This document shows, in pieces, positions 19,181 to 31,229 of a stretch of 64,000 nucleotides of DNA. The DNA is taken from positions 94,261,234 through 94,325,233 of the forward strand of contig CM057462.1 in NCBI GenBank assembly GCA_030035585.1, read 5' to 3'. Position 1 is the first letter of the stretch. Every line of letters begins with the position of its first letter. This stretch comes from Dugong dugon. Its lineage: Eukaryota; Chordata; Mammalia; Sirenia; Dugongidae. The notes under the pieces are model-generated. The model ran no database searches. It saw only the letters and a list, made by a program, of their open reading frames with translations, and was not told the origin of the DNA. Made by a program: the position numbers and the translations under genes.

Positions 19181-19390
19181 GGAGCCCTGCTGGTGCAGTG
19201 GTTAAACTGCTCAGCTGCTAACTGAAAGTTTGGTGGTTTGAACCCACCAGCTGCTCCATGGAAGAAAGATGTGGTAGTCTGCTTCTGTAAAGATTTACAG
19301 CCTTGGAAACCCTATGGGGCACTTCTAATCTGTCCTGTTGGCTCGCTATGTGTCGGAACCCACTTGATGGCAATGGGTTTGGTTTCGGTT
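19181..19390 (+). mobile_element. AfroSINE-type SINE
   Basis: Complete copy starting GGAGCCCTGCTGGTGCAG with head, 'gtagtctgcttctgtaaag' body and TTTGG-type tail. It lies in L2, with ggcatgata (19168-19176) and ggtatgata (19391-19399) as an imperfect duplication. Confidence 0.92.
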
Positions 19391-19435
19391 GGTATGATAA
19401 TTTAGGTCTTAATAGAATTGCTCTACTTGTTATGT

Positions 19436-20506
19436 CTTAATTAAAATTATTATATAAAGAAAGAGAGGAAAAACAATTTTGCTTCTCCAAATTAGCTTTG
19501 TTTATGTCTTTGAAAGAAATAAAAAAACGAGAACAACAAACCACAGAAAACATAAACACATTTTGTTCAGGGACAGATGACTGAAGCAATAAGGGTGAAT
19601 CACAGAGTCACAGAATCACAATCATGTCCAAAGTACTCAGGAAATGGCTTGGTCCTTAATTAATCATTCCATGTTGTTAAACTCTGTGGAGATAAATTTA
19701 GCCAGCGTAGGTGGAACGAGGTGAGTTCCGATGAAAACATGTTTTCAGTGAAGTTGGTGAAGAATGCTGTGTAAAATCAAAATAACTGAATCTATGTCCT
19801 GACAGTGTTGAGTTTGGTATGACACATCCCTAGCCGTTACTACTTTGGTTATCTGTACCAGGGGGCACAAGGACAGAGAACATTAACATTTGATTTAACA
19901 AAAGGGACTGAGGTAATGAGGTCGGAAAGGGAAGGAGGGAGTCCTGAAACATAGATGCTTTAGTGCTACTACCCCCTCGTGGTTATGGTGGGAGCTGATT
20001 TTGGTATAAATTTGGTGTATTTACTGTCAAGGCTTATACGTGGTTAAGTTTAAACTATCAATAAAAGGAAAGTGATTTTTAAAGTATTAGCCCTTTGACA
20101 ACATTCATCCAACTAATGGAGCAAGAGAAAAGTTGCTATTTTAATGACTAGCCGCACAGTTCTTCTGAGGAGAAAACTGGTTTAAACTCTGTAGAGTCAC
20201 TTGAGTGTGAAGAGGTAGACACCAGGACAGGGGAAGGGGTTCGAATTATTTTGCATCATAAAGCATGAGGAATTTGCATTTTGCATCAGAATGGTAAGAG
20301 GCCTGAGGCTGTATTGGATGAGGAAGAGTTCAAGGAGGAGACAGAAATAATAGCAGGAAAGGCTGGGCCTGAAGCTAACACAGTGCCTGTGAAACATTCC
20401 TATGGAAATGACCGCCAAAGCAAGGATGTTTAGTAATAAAACAATGTTTCAGCTGTTTGCTGAGCAATGGTGAGACCCTCCTTCCCATTGCCTGTTCCTT
20501 TCTTGC
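19436..20506. other. Unique sequence, nothing recognised beyond one motif
   Basis: No repeat or gene is recognised over about 1.07 kb, one of the longer unique stretches of the window. Confidence 0.5.
19968..19982 (-). promoter_or_regulatory. CTCF-like motif, minus strand
   Basis: The reverse complement CCACGAGGGGGTAGT matches 13 of 15 positions of the CTCF core consensus. With the + motif at 7309 it would form a convergent pair spanning the LEPROT 3' end. Confidence 0.25.
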
Positions 20507-20720
20507 CCCAAACCAAACCTGTTGCATGGAATTGATTCCGACTCATGGCTACCTTATGTGTGTCTGAGTAGAACTGAGCTCCATAGGGCTCCCTGCTGTG
20601 GCTGATTTTTTGGAAGTAGATCTCCAGGCCTTTCTTCCAAGGCACCTCTAGGTGAATCTGAACCGTTAACCTTTCGGTTAGTAGTTGAGTGTTTAACCGT
20701 TTGTACCACCCATGGACTCT
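20507..20720 (-). mobile_element. AfroSINE-type SINE, long subtype
   Basis: On the minus strand, head with GTTAACGGTTCAGATTC, RTE-like middle 'ggcctggagatctacttcc' and tail. No clean duplication is seen. Confidence 0.9.
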
Positions 20721-21130
20721 TCTTGTGCCCAGATACTCACTAAAGCCTGTGGTACACACTGTGGTTTACTCTGGTGCTCTGGTAGGAAGAGTGAAGAAAA
20801 GGAGACCAATTGTACATTGGGGTTGATCTGGACTAGAGTGAAGAGGATAGCAATGGCAGTGAGACACAGGGTAAAGATCGAGATTTCAGAGAGATGAATG
20901 GAGGAAATGCAAGCCATCCCAAGTGCCTGAAAAATGTTTGCTGGGGAGGACTGCCAAATGTAGGTTGAGACTCAAGCCAGTTTTTTTTTTTTTTCTTTTT
21001 TCCCATCTAAGTATAAAAGGGAAAGATGATTCCCAAAATGTTGGTCTACTTCGGGACACTCAGGTGGTGATCCTTGGGTGACATGGGTGCATTATTAGCT
21101 TGCACTTTGCTATCTTTAAGGAGTTGAGAC
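20721..21130. other. Unique sequence, nothing recognised
   Basis: Contains a T-rich run at 20980-21001. No gene signal. Confidence 0.5.
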
Positions 21131-21655
21131 TAACATGAAAGAAATTACTATGTACAAAACAGTGCTAACAAATCCAGTGAAATCCTTAGCAGCAGTATTT
21201 GTTATAGCTCAAACATGGAAACAATCCAAATGCCCATCAACAATAGAATTGATAAATAAATTGTGGAATTTTTACGTGCTAGAATACTACACAGCAACAG
21301 GAATGAATAATCTACAACCATGTGCAAAGATGTGGATGAATCCCACAAACAATGTTGAGTGAAAAAAACCAGATCCAAATGGGTACCTATTGCATGATTT
21401 CATTTATATACAGAACAAAAACAGGCAAAACTAACCTATGTTGTTGGAAGTCAGGATAGTGGTTCCTCTAGGGGATCTGGTAACAGTAGGGCAGCATGTG
21501 GGGGCTCTTGGGATGCTGGAATGTTCCGTTTCTTATTCTGGTAATGGTTTCACAGTAGTTTTCAGTTTTCAAAAGTTGTATACTTATGATATGTACGTTT
21601 TCTCTGTATGCATGATAGACTCCAATAAAAAAATAAACAAAAGCAAACACACAAA
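21131..21655 (+). mobile_element. Old L1, ORF2 end and 3'UTR
   Basis: The frame at 21135 reads QTWKQSKCPSTIELINKLWN and LEYYTATGMNN, the conserved C-terminal ORF2 region in a diverged form. The 3'UTR phrase 'gtcaggatagtggttcctc' and an A-rich end follow. Confidence 0.85.
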
Positions 21656-21885
21656 GACACCATGGAAATACATGAAGTGTGCCTGAAGAAGCTGAGCAGA
21701 ACGTCATGGAAGTGACATTCCATTTAATTCAGTACACATTATGGAGGGATTGCCATACATGTGATACTCTACTCAGAGAGATTACAGGGTCTCTGAATCA
21801 AAGACACACAGACAGGACATGCAAACATACAGAAAGGAGGCATGAGCCCTGATTCTTAGGAGCTCATGCAGTAAGGGAAGAATAC

Positions 21886-22081
21886 CAAAAAACTAACCAG
21901 TTGCCGTTGAATCAGTTCCAACTCCTGATGATCCCTGTGCTCCATCGGGTTTTCAGTGGCTGTGACTTGTCAGAAATAGTTTGCGAGGCCTTTCTTTTGA
22001 GGCACCTCTGGGTAAATTTGAACCACCAACCTTTTGGTTAGCAGTCAGGTGCTTAACCATTTGTGCCACCCAGGGACTCCA
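21886..22081 (-). mobile_element. AfroSINE-type SINE, long subtype
   Basis: On the minus strand, starts GGAGTCCCTGGGTGGCAC with head 'ctgctaaccaaaaggttgg', then an RTE-like body and a decayed tail. Confidence 0.9.
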
Positions 22082-22241
22082 ATGGAGGGATAAAAAATTA
22101 ATGATAAAATTAATAGCAGTGGTCTAATTTTGGCCACCTGGCCGATTATGTTAACTCTTACCGCTAGTTTAACATTACTGGAGGCACAAGTGTAGAAAGA
22201 TTGAGAAGGAATGAACAAGTCATTATTTACGGTCTCTATTA

Positions 22242-22430
22242 TTATATGCACAGTGATTAAGCGTTCAACTGCTAACCAAAAGGTAACAGTTTAAACCCAC
22301 CCATCGGCTCTAAGAGAGAAAAGGCTTTACAGTCTGCTCCCATAAAGATTACAGCCTAGGAAATCCTGTGAAGCAGTTCTACTCTGTCATGAGTTGGAAT
22401 CGACTCGACGGCACGTAACAACAACATTAT
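22242..22430 (+). mobile_element. AfroSINE-type SINE with AAC tail
   Basis: Starts inside the head ('gcacagtgattaagcg'), carries 'acagtctgctcccataaag' and ends 'gactcgacggcacgtaac' with AAC repeats, the RTE-style end. Confidence 0.9.
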
Positions 22431-23127
22431 TATTATTTACTTAGGAAATCCAATAGCATCTATAAACTATTAGAAAAAGCAGTCACATTTATCGGGGACT
22501 AGATACAAAATCAATATAAAAATCAATTATGTTTGTATATTGTATTAACAACTAATTAGAAAATGCAGTTTTTAAAATTTTTCAAAAATAGCCTATTTGC
22601 AACAATATACATAAAACCTAGGATAGAGGAATGAATCATACAAAAAATGTGCAAGACTTTAAGACTTTCTTGGAGAAAAAATTTTAACATTTATTTAAAG
22701 GCATATAAGTTCTAAATAAATAGATATACTGTGTTTAAATATTAAGGCATAAAATAGTAAGCACTCAAGGAATACTGAATACATGATTTAATGAGTTAAT
22801 TTATATTAGAAAGGGCCACATCTTAGTCTTTTTTAGTATTCTTTCTTCATATAGCATCTAGAATAGTGCCTGACATAGTAGGGACTCAAAAATATTGAAA
22901 GGAAGAAACAAAAGGAAAGAGGGGAGAGAAGGAAGGAATAAGTAGCTTTATTTAAGTGAAAGGTGTGGCACTGGATCAAAAAATTATTAAACATTTTGAT
23001 ATTGTATCCGATTACAATTTTTACTTTTGCTAACATCTATTTTCTTTATTGTTATAATAATGTGCATTTGAATAGTCGTTTACAGTTTACAAAGCTGTTC
23101 TATTTACATGCTTTCCTGTAATCCATA
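22431..23127. other. AT-rich sequence, nothing named
   Basis: AT-rich text with possible old L1 flavour around 22460-22700 and a MIR-like scrap at 23060-23127. Neither is firm. Confidence 0.4.
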
Positions 23128-23328
23128 GGAGTCCTTGTGGTACAGTGGTTAAGTGCTCGGTAGCTAACCAAAAGGTCGGCTGTTGAAATCCACCAGCAGC
23201 TACTCAGAAGAAAGATGTATCGGTCTGCTTCTGTAAAGATTATGTCCTAGAAAACCCTGAGGGAGCAGTTCTACTCTGTCCTACAGGAGCACTATGAGTA
23301 GGAACCAACTCTCTGGCAATGGGTTTTG
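23128..23328 (+). mobile_element. AfroSINE-type SINE
   Basis: Starts GGAGTCCTTGTGGTACAG, with the usual head, body and a TTTTGG tail. It interrupts a MIR-like relic that continues to about 23500. Confidence 0.9.
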
Positions 23329-24116
23329 GTATGATTACATAGTCCTAAACTCTAGTCCACATATGAAAGAGTGGTCATCACTGGAAAATCTCTAGGCTGT
23401 CTGTGGAAGAGACTTGCCTGAGATCACCTAGAAGAGAGTAACCTGGCTGTTACTCAGACCCAAGTTTCCTGACCTCAAGGGTAGTCCTTTACTGTCTACA
23501 AGTGACAGCCTACTTAGGTAGTAATCTAGATATGTGGGCTATAGATTGTGTGCCCATATAATTTGCCACCGTAACTGGGATACTTTAGAGAGTGGAAGGA
23601 GGTGCCATTCATTATATGGGGACAACAGGTATAAATGGGGACTGCCCTGGGCATGCATACCTGAGTTATTCTCACTTTAGCCATGAATGAAAACTGGGTC
23701 AAAATTAACCCTCCCAATGGGCAAACTTTACCAAGGTATAGAGATTGTAAATGCTGCTCCGGGCTGTGTTTAATGTGTTTTTGAACAAAGTCAATAATAA
23801 CAAATAACTTAACAAAGATCAACTAAGAATAGAGGTTCTTTTTCATAAAAAGAGTGTCACTTGCTAAGGGAGGCTAATGTGCTGCATCTGGGGCAAGGTT
23901 GCTGCTAAGTATCATCGCTCCTTTTATCCTTCTAACTCCAAATGGCGTTTCTGGTTCACGTGTCCTCTACAGTGTACCCTATCATTAGGCTGTTGGTAGG
24001 TGCCATCTACTTGGTTCCGACTCATAGTGACCCTGCATACAACAGAACGAAATGCTGCCTGGTCCTGCGCCATCCTCACAATTGTTATGCTTGAGCCCAT
24101 TGTTGCAGCCACTGTG

Positions 24117-24700
24117 TCAATCTGTCTCTTTGAGTGTCTTCCTCTTTTTTGCTGACCCTCCATTTACCAAGCATGATGTCCTTCTCCAGGGACTGGTCCC
24201 TCCTGATAACATGTCCAGTGTATGTGAGATGAAGTCCTTGCTTCTAAGGAGCATTCTGGCTGTACTTCTTCCAAGACAGATTAGTTCATTCTTCTGGCAG
24301 TCCATGGTATATTCAGTATTCTTCCCCAATGCCATGATTCAAAGGCATCAATTCTTCTTTGGTCTTCTTTATTCATTGTCCAGCTTTCCTATGCATATGA
24401 GGCAATTGAAACCACCATGGCGTGGGTCAGGCGCACCTTAGTCCTTAAAGTGACATCTTTGCTTTTCAATACTTTAAAGAGGTCTTTTGCAGCAGATTTA
24501 CTGAATGCAATGTGTTGTTTGATTCCTTGACTGCTGCTTTCATGGGCATTAATTGTGGATCCAAGTAAAATGAAATCCTTGACAACTTCACTCTTTTCTC
24601 CCTTAATCATGATGTTGCTTATTGGTCCAGTTGTGAGGAGTTTTGTTTTCTTTATGTTAAGGTGTAATCCATGCTGAGGGCTATAGTCTTTGATCTTCAT
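24117..24700 (-). pseudogene. RTE-2 ORF, C-terminal part
   Basis: Two overlapping frames cover the region after reverse transcriptase. One carries LHLNIKKTKLLTTGPISNI and an IKGEKSEVVKDFILLGSTI block, the other ALGKNTEYTMDCQKNELICL. In related elements this follows the YADD catalytic box, which is still readable just upstream (TAT GCA GAT GAC, reverse complement of 24745-24756). Frameshifts separate the pieces. Confidence 0.85.
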
Positions 24701-24843
24701 CAGTAAGTGCTTCAGTCGTTTTCACTTTCAGCAAGCAAGGTTGTGTCATCTGCATATTGCAGGTTGTTAGTCTTTCTCCAGTCCTGATGATACATTCTTC
24801 TTCATATGGTCTAGCTTCTCGGATTATTTACTCAGCATAAAGA

Positions 24844-25757
24844 TTAAATAACTATGGTGAAAAGATACAACCCTGACACACCTTTCCTGACTTTAAACCG
24901 CACAGTATTCCCTTGTTCTGTTCTAACAGCTACCTCTTGATCTATGTACAGGTTCTGCGTGAGCACAATTAAGTGTTCTGGAATTCCTGTTCTTCCCAAT
25001 GTTATCCACAATTTGTTGTGATCCACACAGTCGAATGCCTTTGCATAGTCAATGAAACACAGGTAAACATCTTTCTGGTATTCTCTGCTTTCAACCAAGA
25101 TCCATCTGATATCAGCAATAATATCCCTTGTTCCATGTCCTCTTCTGAATCTGACTTGAATTTCTGGCAGTTCCCTGTCGATGTACTGATGTGATCTCTT
25201 TTGAATGACCTTCAACAAAATTTTACTTGTGTGTGATATTATTGATATTATTCAATAATTTCCGCATTCTGTTGGATCACTTTCTTTGCAACGGGCACAA
25301 ATATGGATCGCTTCTTGTTGGTTGACCAGGTAGCTGTCTTACAATTTTCTTGGAATAGAGTGAGTGCTTCTAGTGCTGCATACATTTGTTGAAACATTTC
25401 AATTGGTATTCCATCAATTCCTGGAGCCTTGTTTTTCACCACTGCCTCCAGTGCAGCTTGGACTTCTTCCTTCAGTGTCATTGGTTCTTGATCATATGCT
25501 GCCTCCTGAAATGGTTGAACATTGACCAGTTCTTTTTGGTACAGCGACTCTGTGTATTCCGTCCATCTTCTTTTGATGCTTACTGCACTGTTTAATATTT
25601 TCCCCATAGAATCCTTCAATATTGCAATTTCAAGGTTGAATTTTCTCTTCAGTTCTTTCAACTTGAGAAATGCCAAGCGTGTTCTTCCCTTTTGATTTTC
25701 TAACTCTACGTCTTTGCACATTTCATTATAATACTTTACTTTGTTTTCTGTAGCCAC
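24844..25757 (-). pseudogene. RTE-2 ORF, linker and reverse transcriptase part
   Basis: The 169-codon frame from 25757 holds the segment before reverse transcriptase (KNKAPGIDGIPIEMFQQM, then SIFVPVAKK). After a break, the 124-codon frame from 25218 holds the reverse transcriptase core: RFRRGHGTRD at residues 23-32 and motif A FIDYAKAFDCVDH from residue 55, including the catalytic Asp. At least one frameshift separates the two. Confidence 0.9.
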
Positions 25758-26169
25758 CCTTTGAAATCTTCTGTTCAGCTCCTACGCTATGTTCAAGAGC
25801 AAGTTTCAGAGTCTCTTCTGATATCCATTTTGGTCCTTCCTGTTTTTTTTAATGACCTTTTGCTTTCTTCAAGTATGATGTCCTTGATGTCATTCCACAA
25901 CTTGTCTGGTCTTTGATTGTTAATCTATTCTTGAGGTGTTTTCTAAATTCAGGTGGAATATACTCAAGATCATACTTTGGCTCTCGTGGACTTGCTGTAA
26001 TTTTCTTCAGCTTCTACTTGAATGTACATATGACCAATTGATGGTTTGTTCCACAGTCAGCCCCTGACCTTGTTCTGACTGATGATATTCAGCTTTTCTA
26101 TCGTCTCTTTCTGCAGATGTAGTTAATTTGATTCCTGTGTATTCCATCTGGTGAGGTCCACATGTATAG

Positions 26170-26628
26170 TCACCGTTTATGTTGTTGAAAAAAGGTATTT
26201 GCAATGAAGAAGTCATTGATCTTGCAAAATTCTATCGTTCGATCTCTGGTGTCATTTGTATCACCAAGGCCATATTTTCCAACTACTGTTTCTTTTTCTT
26301 TGTTTCCAACTTTTGCATTCCAATCACCAGTAATTATCAATGCATCTTGATTGCATGTTTGATCAATTTCAGACTGAAGAAGTTGGTAGAAATCTTCAAT
26401 TTCCTCATCTTTGGCATTAGTGATTGGTGCATAAATTTGAATAATAGTCATATTAACTGATGTTCCTTGTAGGCATATGGATATTATCCTATCACTGACA
26501 ATATTGTGCTTCAGGATAGATCTCGAAATGTCCTTTTTGACGATGAATGCAACACCATTCCTCTTCAATTTGTCATTCCTGGCATAGTAGACCATATGAT
26601 TGATTTGAAATGGCCAATACCAGTCCAT
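26170..26628 (-). pseudogene. RTE-2 ORF, AP-endonuclease part
   Basis: The 152-codon frame shows hallmarks of an apurinic endonuclease-type domain: RNGVAFIVKK, IYAP at residues 65-68 and GDWNAKVG at 101-108, which holds the conserved Asp and Asn of the active site. It ends at FFQQHKR, where the next conserved block should continue but a stop intervenes. Confidence 0.9.
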
Positions 26629-27140
26629 TTCAGCTTATAATGACTAGGATATCCATCTTTATGTGGTCCATTTCATTTTTGACAACTTCCAATTTTCCTA
26701 ATTCATACTTTGTACATTCTACATTCCAATTATTAATGGATGTTTGCAGCTGTTTCTTCTCATTTTGAGTCATGCCACATTAGCAAATGAAGGTCCTGAA
26801 AGCATGACTCCATCCATGTCATTAAGGTCGACTGTACTCTGAGGAGGCAGCTCTTCCCCAGTTGTCTTTTGAGTGCCTTCCAACCTGAGGAGCTCATCTT
26901 CCGGCACTATATCAGACAATGTTCTGCTGCTATTCATAAGGTTTTCACTGGCTAATTTTTCAGCAGTAGACCGCCAGGTCCTTCTTCGAGTCTATCTTAG
27001 TCTGGAAGTGCAGTTTAAATCTGTCCACCAAGGGTGACCCTGCTGGTATTTGAAATACCAGTGGGATAGCTTCCATCATCAAAGCAATATGAAAGCCACC
27101 CCAGTAGGACAAACTGACAGACATGTGAGGTATCTTTAGG

Positions 27141-27496
27141 AGGTGGCTGTAATATTATTTTCTTCTTAAAGTTTTTATAATGTGAAGATGATAAGTGGCT
27201 CGGTGGGTAAACTCATTTCTGGGATCAATCAATACTTGTTTTCTTGTTTAGCTTTTTTGATTACATTAAACTGGTTAGTGAGTTTTCTTTTAACTGCTAA
27301 CCTTTCAATATATTAGTGATATTGGGTTAGGGATCCTAACCTGTAAAGAAGTTGAACTTAGTTTTTCACATGTTCCATTTCTGCTTATAAACTTCACCTT
27401 AAATTCCAACTCAAAATGAGAAGACTAAATCAATTGCCCAATTCCATATTTTAAATTAACTTGATAACACTATCAGGTGAAACTCTCTTAACAATG
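27141..27496. other. Unique sequence, nothing recognised
   Basis: AT-rich sequence with no feature that I can name. A similar stretch follows at 27683-27955. Confidence 0.5.
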
Positions 27497-27682
27497 TTGT
27501 TGTTAGTTGCCCTATGGCGACCCCATATTTGCAGAGTAGAACTGCTTCGTAGAGTTTTCAAGGTTGTGACCTTTCCGAAGCAGATAACCAGGCCTGTCTT
27601 TTGAGGTATCTCTTGGTGGGTTCAAATCGCCAACCTTTCAGCTAGTAGTTGAGCGGTTAACATTTACGCCACCCAGGAACTC
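27497..27682 (-). mobile_element. AfroSINE-type SINE with AAC tail
   Basis: On the minus strand, start GGAGTTCCTGGGTGGCG, head, RTE-like 'ggcctggttatctgcttcgg' body and an end in CAACAAC. Confidence 0.9.
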
Positions 27683-28512
27683 CTCTCTTATCACTACGAA
27701 GATACAAAGTATCAAAGATGCAGATTTAATACAAAATTATGGGGTTGATTCTCTTCCATTTCTATGCTTATTTAAATTTTTCTGAGGATAGACTTGTTTT
27801 CCAACTGAGAGAAAAAAAAGTCATCCCAAATAACATGGAGAGATACCTCTTAACCAAATGAGGTTACATAATGACCAGAGATATTGGCTGAGTTGCTGAC
27901 TGAATTCTTGTCTGGGACACTAGTGAGTCTTTTCACTTGGTTAAATGCCTAGGAATGGAATTTCTGGGTTGAATAGTGTGTATTTAACTTCATGATAAAC
28001 TGCTATGTTGTCTATCTTTTCCACTAGTGCCTTTAACATACTAATTATAGTTATTTTAAATCCCCTGTCTGATAGTTCCAACATCTGTGTCATATCTCAA
28101 TCTGATTATTTTCATTGCTTTTTCTCTTGTTTTTCTGGATTCTTTGCATGACTTCTAATTTTGTTCAAATCTGCATATCTTGTGTTGGACAGTGGAGATT
28201 GAGGCAAATAGTGATTATGCCTGGAATGGATATGGCTTTTTTTCTGCTAAGTCTTTAGTGTGAGGGGTTGAGTCAATCAAGTCAGGACCTGAACTGGGTT
28301 AGGGTTTTGTTGTTGCTATGGGCTATGGTACCTTTAGTGCACTACAGTTTTTCTCTAGCATTACTTTGTGTTTAGGACAGGAGCTAGTTTGTTTGCTCCA
28401 CCTTCAGCTTTAAGTCTTCCTGTACACTGAGAGTCTGTCTTCATGTTCTTGCCATTGTACCATCAGTAGGCTGCTATTAGATGTTTGCTTGATGCTTGCT
28501 AGTCTGAAGGTC

Positions 28513-28704
28513 AAGGAGCTCTGGTGGTGCAGTGGTTAAAAAGTTCAGCAGTTTGAACCCACCAGCTGCTCCACGGGAGAAAGACGTGGCAGTCTGCTTT
28601 CATAAAGGTTTACAGCCTTGGAAGCCCTATGGGATAGTTCTACTCTTTCCTCTAGGGTCACTATGAGTCAGAATTGACTCCACAGCAATGGGTTTGTTTT
28701 TTTT
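28513..28704 (+). mobile_element. AfroSINE-type SINE with gapped head
   Basis: The head lacks about 18 bp: 'gttaaaaagttcagcagttt' skips the anticodon-arm text. The body and TTTG tail are normal. Duplication agtctgaaggtc (28501-28512) and agcctgaaggtc (28705-28716). Confidence 0.9.
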
Positions 28705-29895
28705 AGCCTGAAGGTCTGGGGTGGGGGAAGGACATTGGGAAGATAACATTCTCTTGCTCTGAGTCAGTCCTATACAGGCATTGGGTCCTTGTGTCTTGGG
28801 AGCAGGGATTCTCAGTGATTTTGTCCAGTTCCCAGTTGTGTGTTTGGGACCAGCAGGTATTCTTGCCCTTCCCCCAGGGAGCAGAGAACAGCTCTGGTAG
28901 ATCTTCAGCTGTGGCCCTGGGGTGACAGGCTTTATTGTCCTTCCTCCAGCAGCTTGAGACTTTTGTTCTTTAGAGAGGTAGGGGAGAGGGATCAGGTGGG
29001 CTTTGTGCTGTTTCCCTTCCCTTGGCTTGCACCACCAGCAATGATTTCTCAGGACTCTTGCTTGCCCTACTCCCAATCTTTCTTGTGAACACCCAGTGAA
29101 GTGTGTGGAGAATAGTCTGTGGGTAGGTATAAATTCTTCTTGTTTCTGAAGTTCCCAGGTGTTCCATCTTGTCATACTAGCCCACACTTGGCCTTTAACA
29201 ATTGTCTGAAAATTTGAGCTGAATCCTTCTTACCAGCTTGTATGGCATATACCCAAGTAAGCAAGTGCTCATGTCTCATCTCTTCTTGGAGATGTCTGTC
29301 TTTCATTATTTTTTATGCTAGTTGTTTCCCTACAAACTTATTTGTCTGATGGCTTCAAGAAAAGCTATGAATTTGCATATTGGTGTTTTTTCACATGTAT
29401 ATATTCCTCTTGCAAAGGTGAGGGAAATCCTCGTTCCAAATACCTTCATCCTACGGGAAAGCTAAGAGTTAAGTTATTGTTTTAAAATAAAATACTTTCT
29501 GAATTGTTATTGATACATTTGATTCTAATTGAGGACTGCAGGGATTTTACTTACTGTCTTCTATACTATATTTGGATATTATATTGAACATGAACAATCC
29601 TTGTTCATTCATCTAAGATCATTTCCCTTCCAGCTTAAGAACTTTTGCATTTTTTTGTAGTATGGGTCTATTGGCAATAAATTTTCTCAGCTTTTGTTTG
29701 TCTAAAATTTCTGTATTTAACCTTCTTTCTTGAAGGATATTTTCTTTTCTGGCTATTGAATTATAGGTTGACTTTTAAAAGGTGTGCTTTAAAGATGTCA
29801 TTCCACTGTTTTCTGGCTTCCTTTGTTTTAGATGAGAAGTCAGCTATAATTCTTATTGTTTTCTTTAATGTAATGTATCCTTTTTCTTTGGCTTC

Positions 29896-30425
29896 TGTCT
29901 TAGCTATCTAGTGCTACTATAACAGAAATACCACAGTGGATGGCTTTAACAAACAGAAATTTATTCTCTTACAATCTAGGAAGCTACAAGTCTGAATTCA
30001 GGATGCCAGCTCCAAAGAAAGGCTTTCTTTCTCTGTTAGCTCCAGAGGAAGGTCCTTGTCATCGATCTCCCCCTAGGCTAGGAGCTTCTCAGCACAGTGA
30101 CCCAGGTCCAAAGGACATGCTCTGCTCCTGGTTCTTCTTACTTGGTGGTAATTAGGTCCCTCTCCTCTCTGCTTACTTCTTTTTTGTATCTCAAGAGAGA
30201 TTGACCCAAGATACAACTTAATCTTGTTGATTATGTCCTGCCTCATTAACATAATGGACAGCTCACTCCCAAATAGGATCATAACCACAGGCATAAAGGC
30301 TATGATTTACAACACATAGGATAATCACATCAGATCACAAAATGGAGGAAAACTACACAATACTGGGAACCATGGCCTAGCCAAGTTGACACATATTTTG
30401 GGGGGACACAGTTCAATTCATGACG
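29896..30425 (-). mobile_element. MaLR-type solo LTR
   Basis: On the minus strand it begins with the MaLR-like 'atgaattgaactgtgtccc' and ends at TGTTATAGTAGCACTAGAT followed by AGCTAAGACA. It is flanked by an exact 5-bp duplication GCTTC (29891-29895 and 30426-30430). There is no internal viral sequence, so it is a solo LTR left by recombination. Confidence 0.88.
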
Positions 30426-30963
30426 GCTTCTTTTAAATTTTTCCCTTTTATATTTTGGTTTCGGCAGCTTGTCTGTAATGTTCCCAGGTGTGTCTTTGTA
30501 TTTATTGTCTAAGAGTTTTGCTGAACTTCTTGTATTTATCAGTTGGTATCTTTCAATGATTTTTGGAAAATTCTTATCTCTTTTCACATATTTATTGCTT
30601 CATTTTCTCTCTCTTCACCTTTTACAATCAGTTACATATGTATTAGACAAGTTGATATTGCCTCACATGTTTGTCATGCTCTTGTGTGTTTTTTAAATTA
30701 GTATTATTCTGTTTTCTGTCTGTGCTTCTGTTTGGGTAATTTCTATTGACCTGTACTGGCATTCATTTATCCTTTCTTCTGCTGCATCTAGTCTGCTTTA
30801 AAGGCTTTTCAATGAATTCTTAATTTCAGATATATTTTTCAGTTCTAAAATGTCCATTTATTCTTCTTTTTTTTTTTTTTTAGAGATTCAGTTTCTTTGT
30901 TGAAATTCTCCCTTTTTTCACTTTGTCCATCTTTTTCTCTAATTTGTTTCATATATTCATAGT

Positions 30964-31156
30964 GTTGTTGTTGCTGTTAGGTGCTGTGGAGTTGATTCTG
31001 ACTTCTGGCGACAGAGTAGAACTGCTCTATAAGGTTTTCTAGGCTGTAATCTTTATAGGAGCAGATTGCCTGGTCTTTCTCCCATGAAGCTGACTTCGAA
31101 CCACCAACCTTTTGGTTAGCAGCTGACTGCTTAACCATTGCACCATCAGGGCTCCT
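30964..31156 (-). mobile_element. AfroSINE-type SINE with AAC-type tail
   Basis: Complete minus-strand copy with an exact 12-bp duplication tatattcatagt (30952-30963 and 31157-31168). Confidence 0.93.
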
Positions 31157-31229
31157 TATATTCATAGTAGTTATATTAAAATCTTTGCCAGTTTCAACAT
31201 CTAGCAAAGGGTGAAGACAGTTCTAGTAA

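Larger units (their letters stand above)
23990..27130 (-). mobile_element. RTE/BovB-like LINE, near full length (RTE-2)
   Basis: A 3141-bp copy runs from the RTE 5'UTR at the right edge to the AAC-type tail at the left edge. It is flanked by tatcattagg (23980-23989) and tatctttagg (27131-27140), a 10-bp duplication with one mismatch. It keeps endonuclease, reverse transcriptase and C-terminal regions in order. The single long ORF is broken by stops and frameshifts, so it is a dead copy. It is the best local reference for the family's gene order. Confidence 0.93.
27960..31215. mobile_element. Old L1 body, interrupted
   Basis: Phrases common in old mammalian L1 copies recur: 'ccctgtctgatagttcc', 'catctgtgtcatatctc', 'cttttgtttgtctaaaat', 'ccactgttttctggcttcc', 'tcagttctaaaatgtcc'. 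It is interrupted by a SINE (28513-28704), an LTR (29896-30425) and a SINE (30964-31156). The sequence resumes across each insertion, so it was one element or adjacent pieces. Orientation is not firmly set. Confidence 0.6.

Noticed and set aside
28627..29187. 186-codon minus-strand open frame
   Set aside because: It starts and ends in repeat-derived sequence (old L1 text and a SINE end) and shows no domain. GC-richer sequence gives long chance frames.
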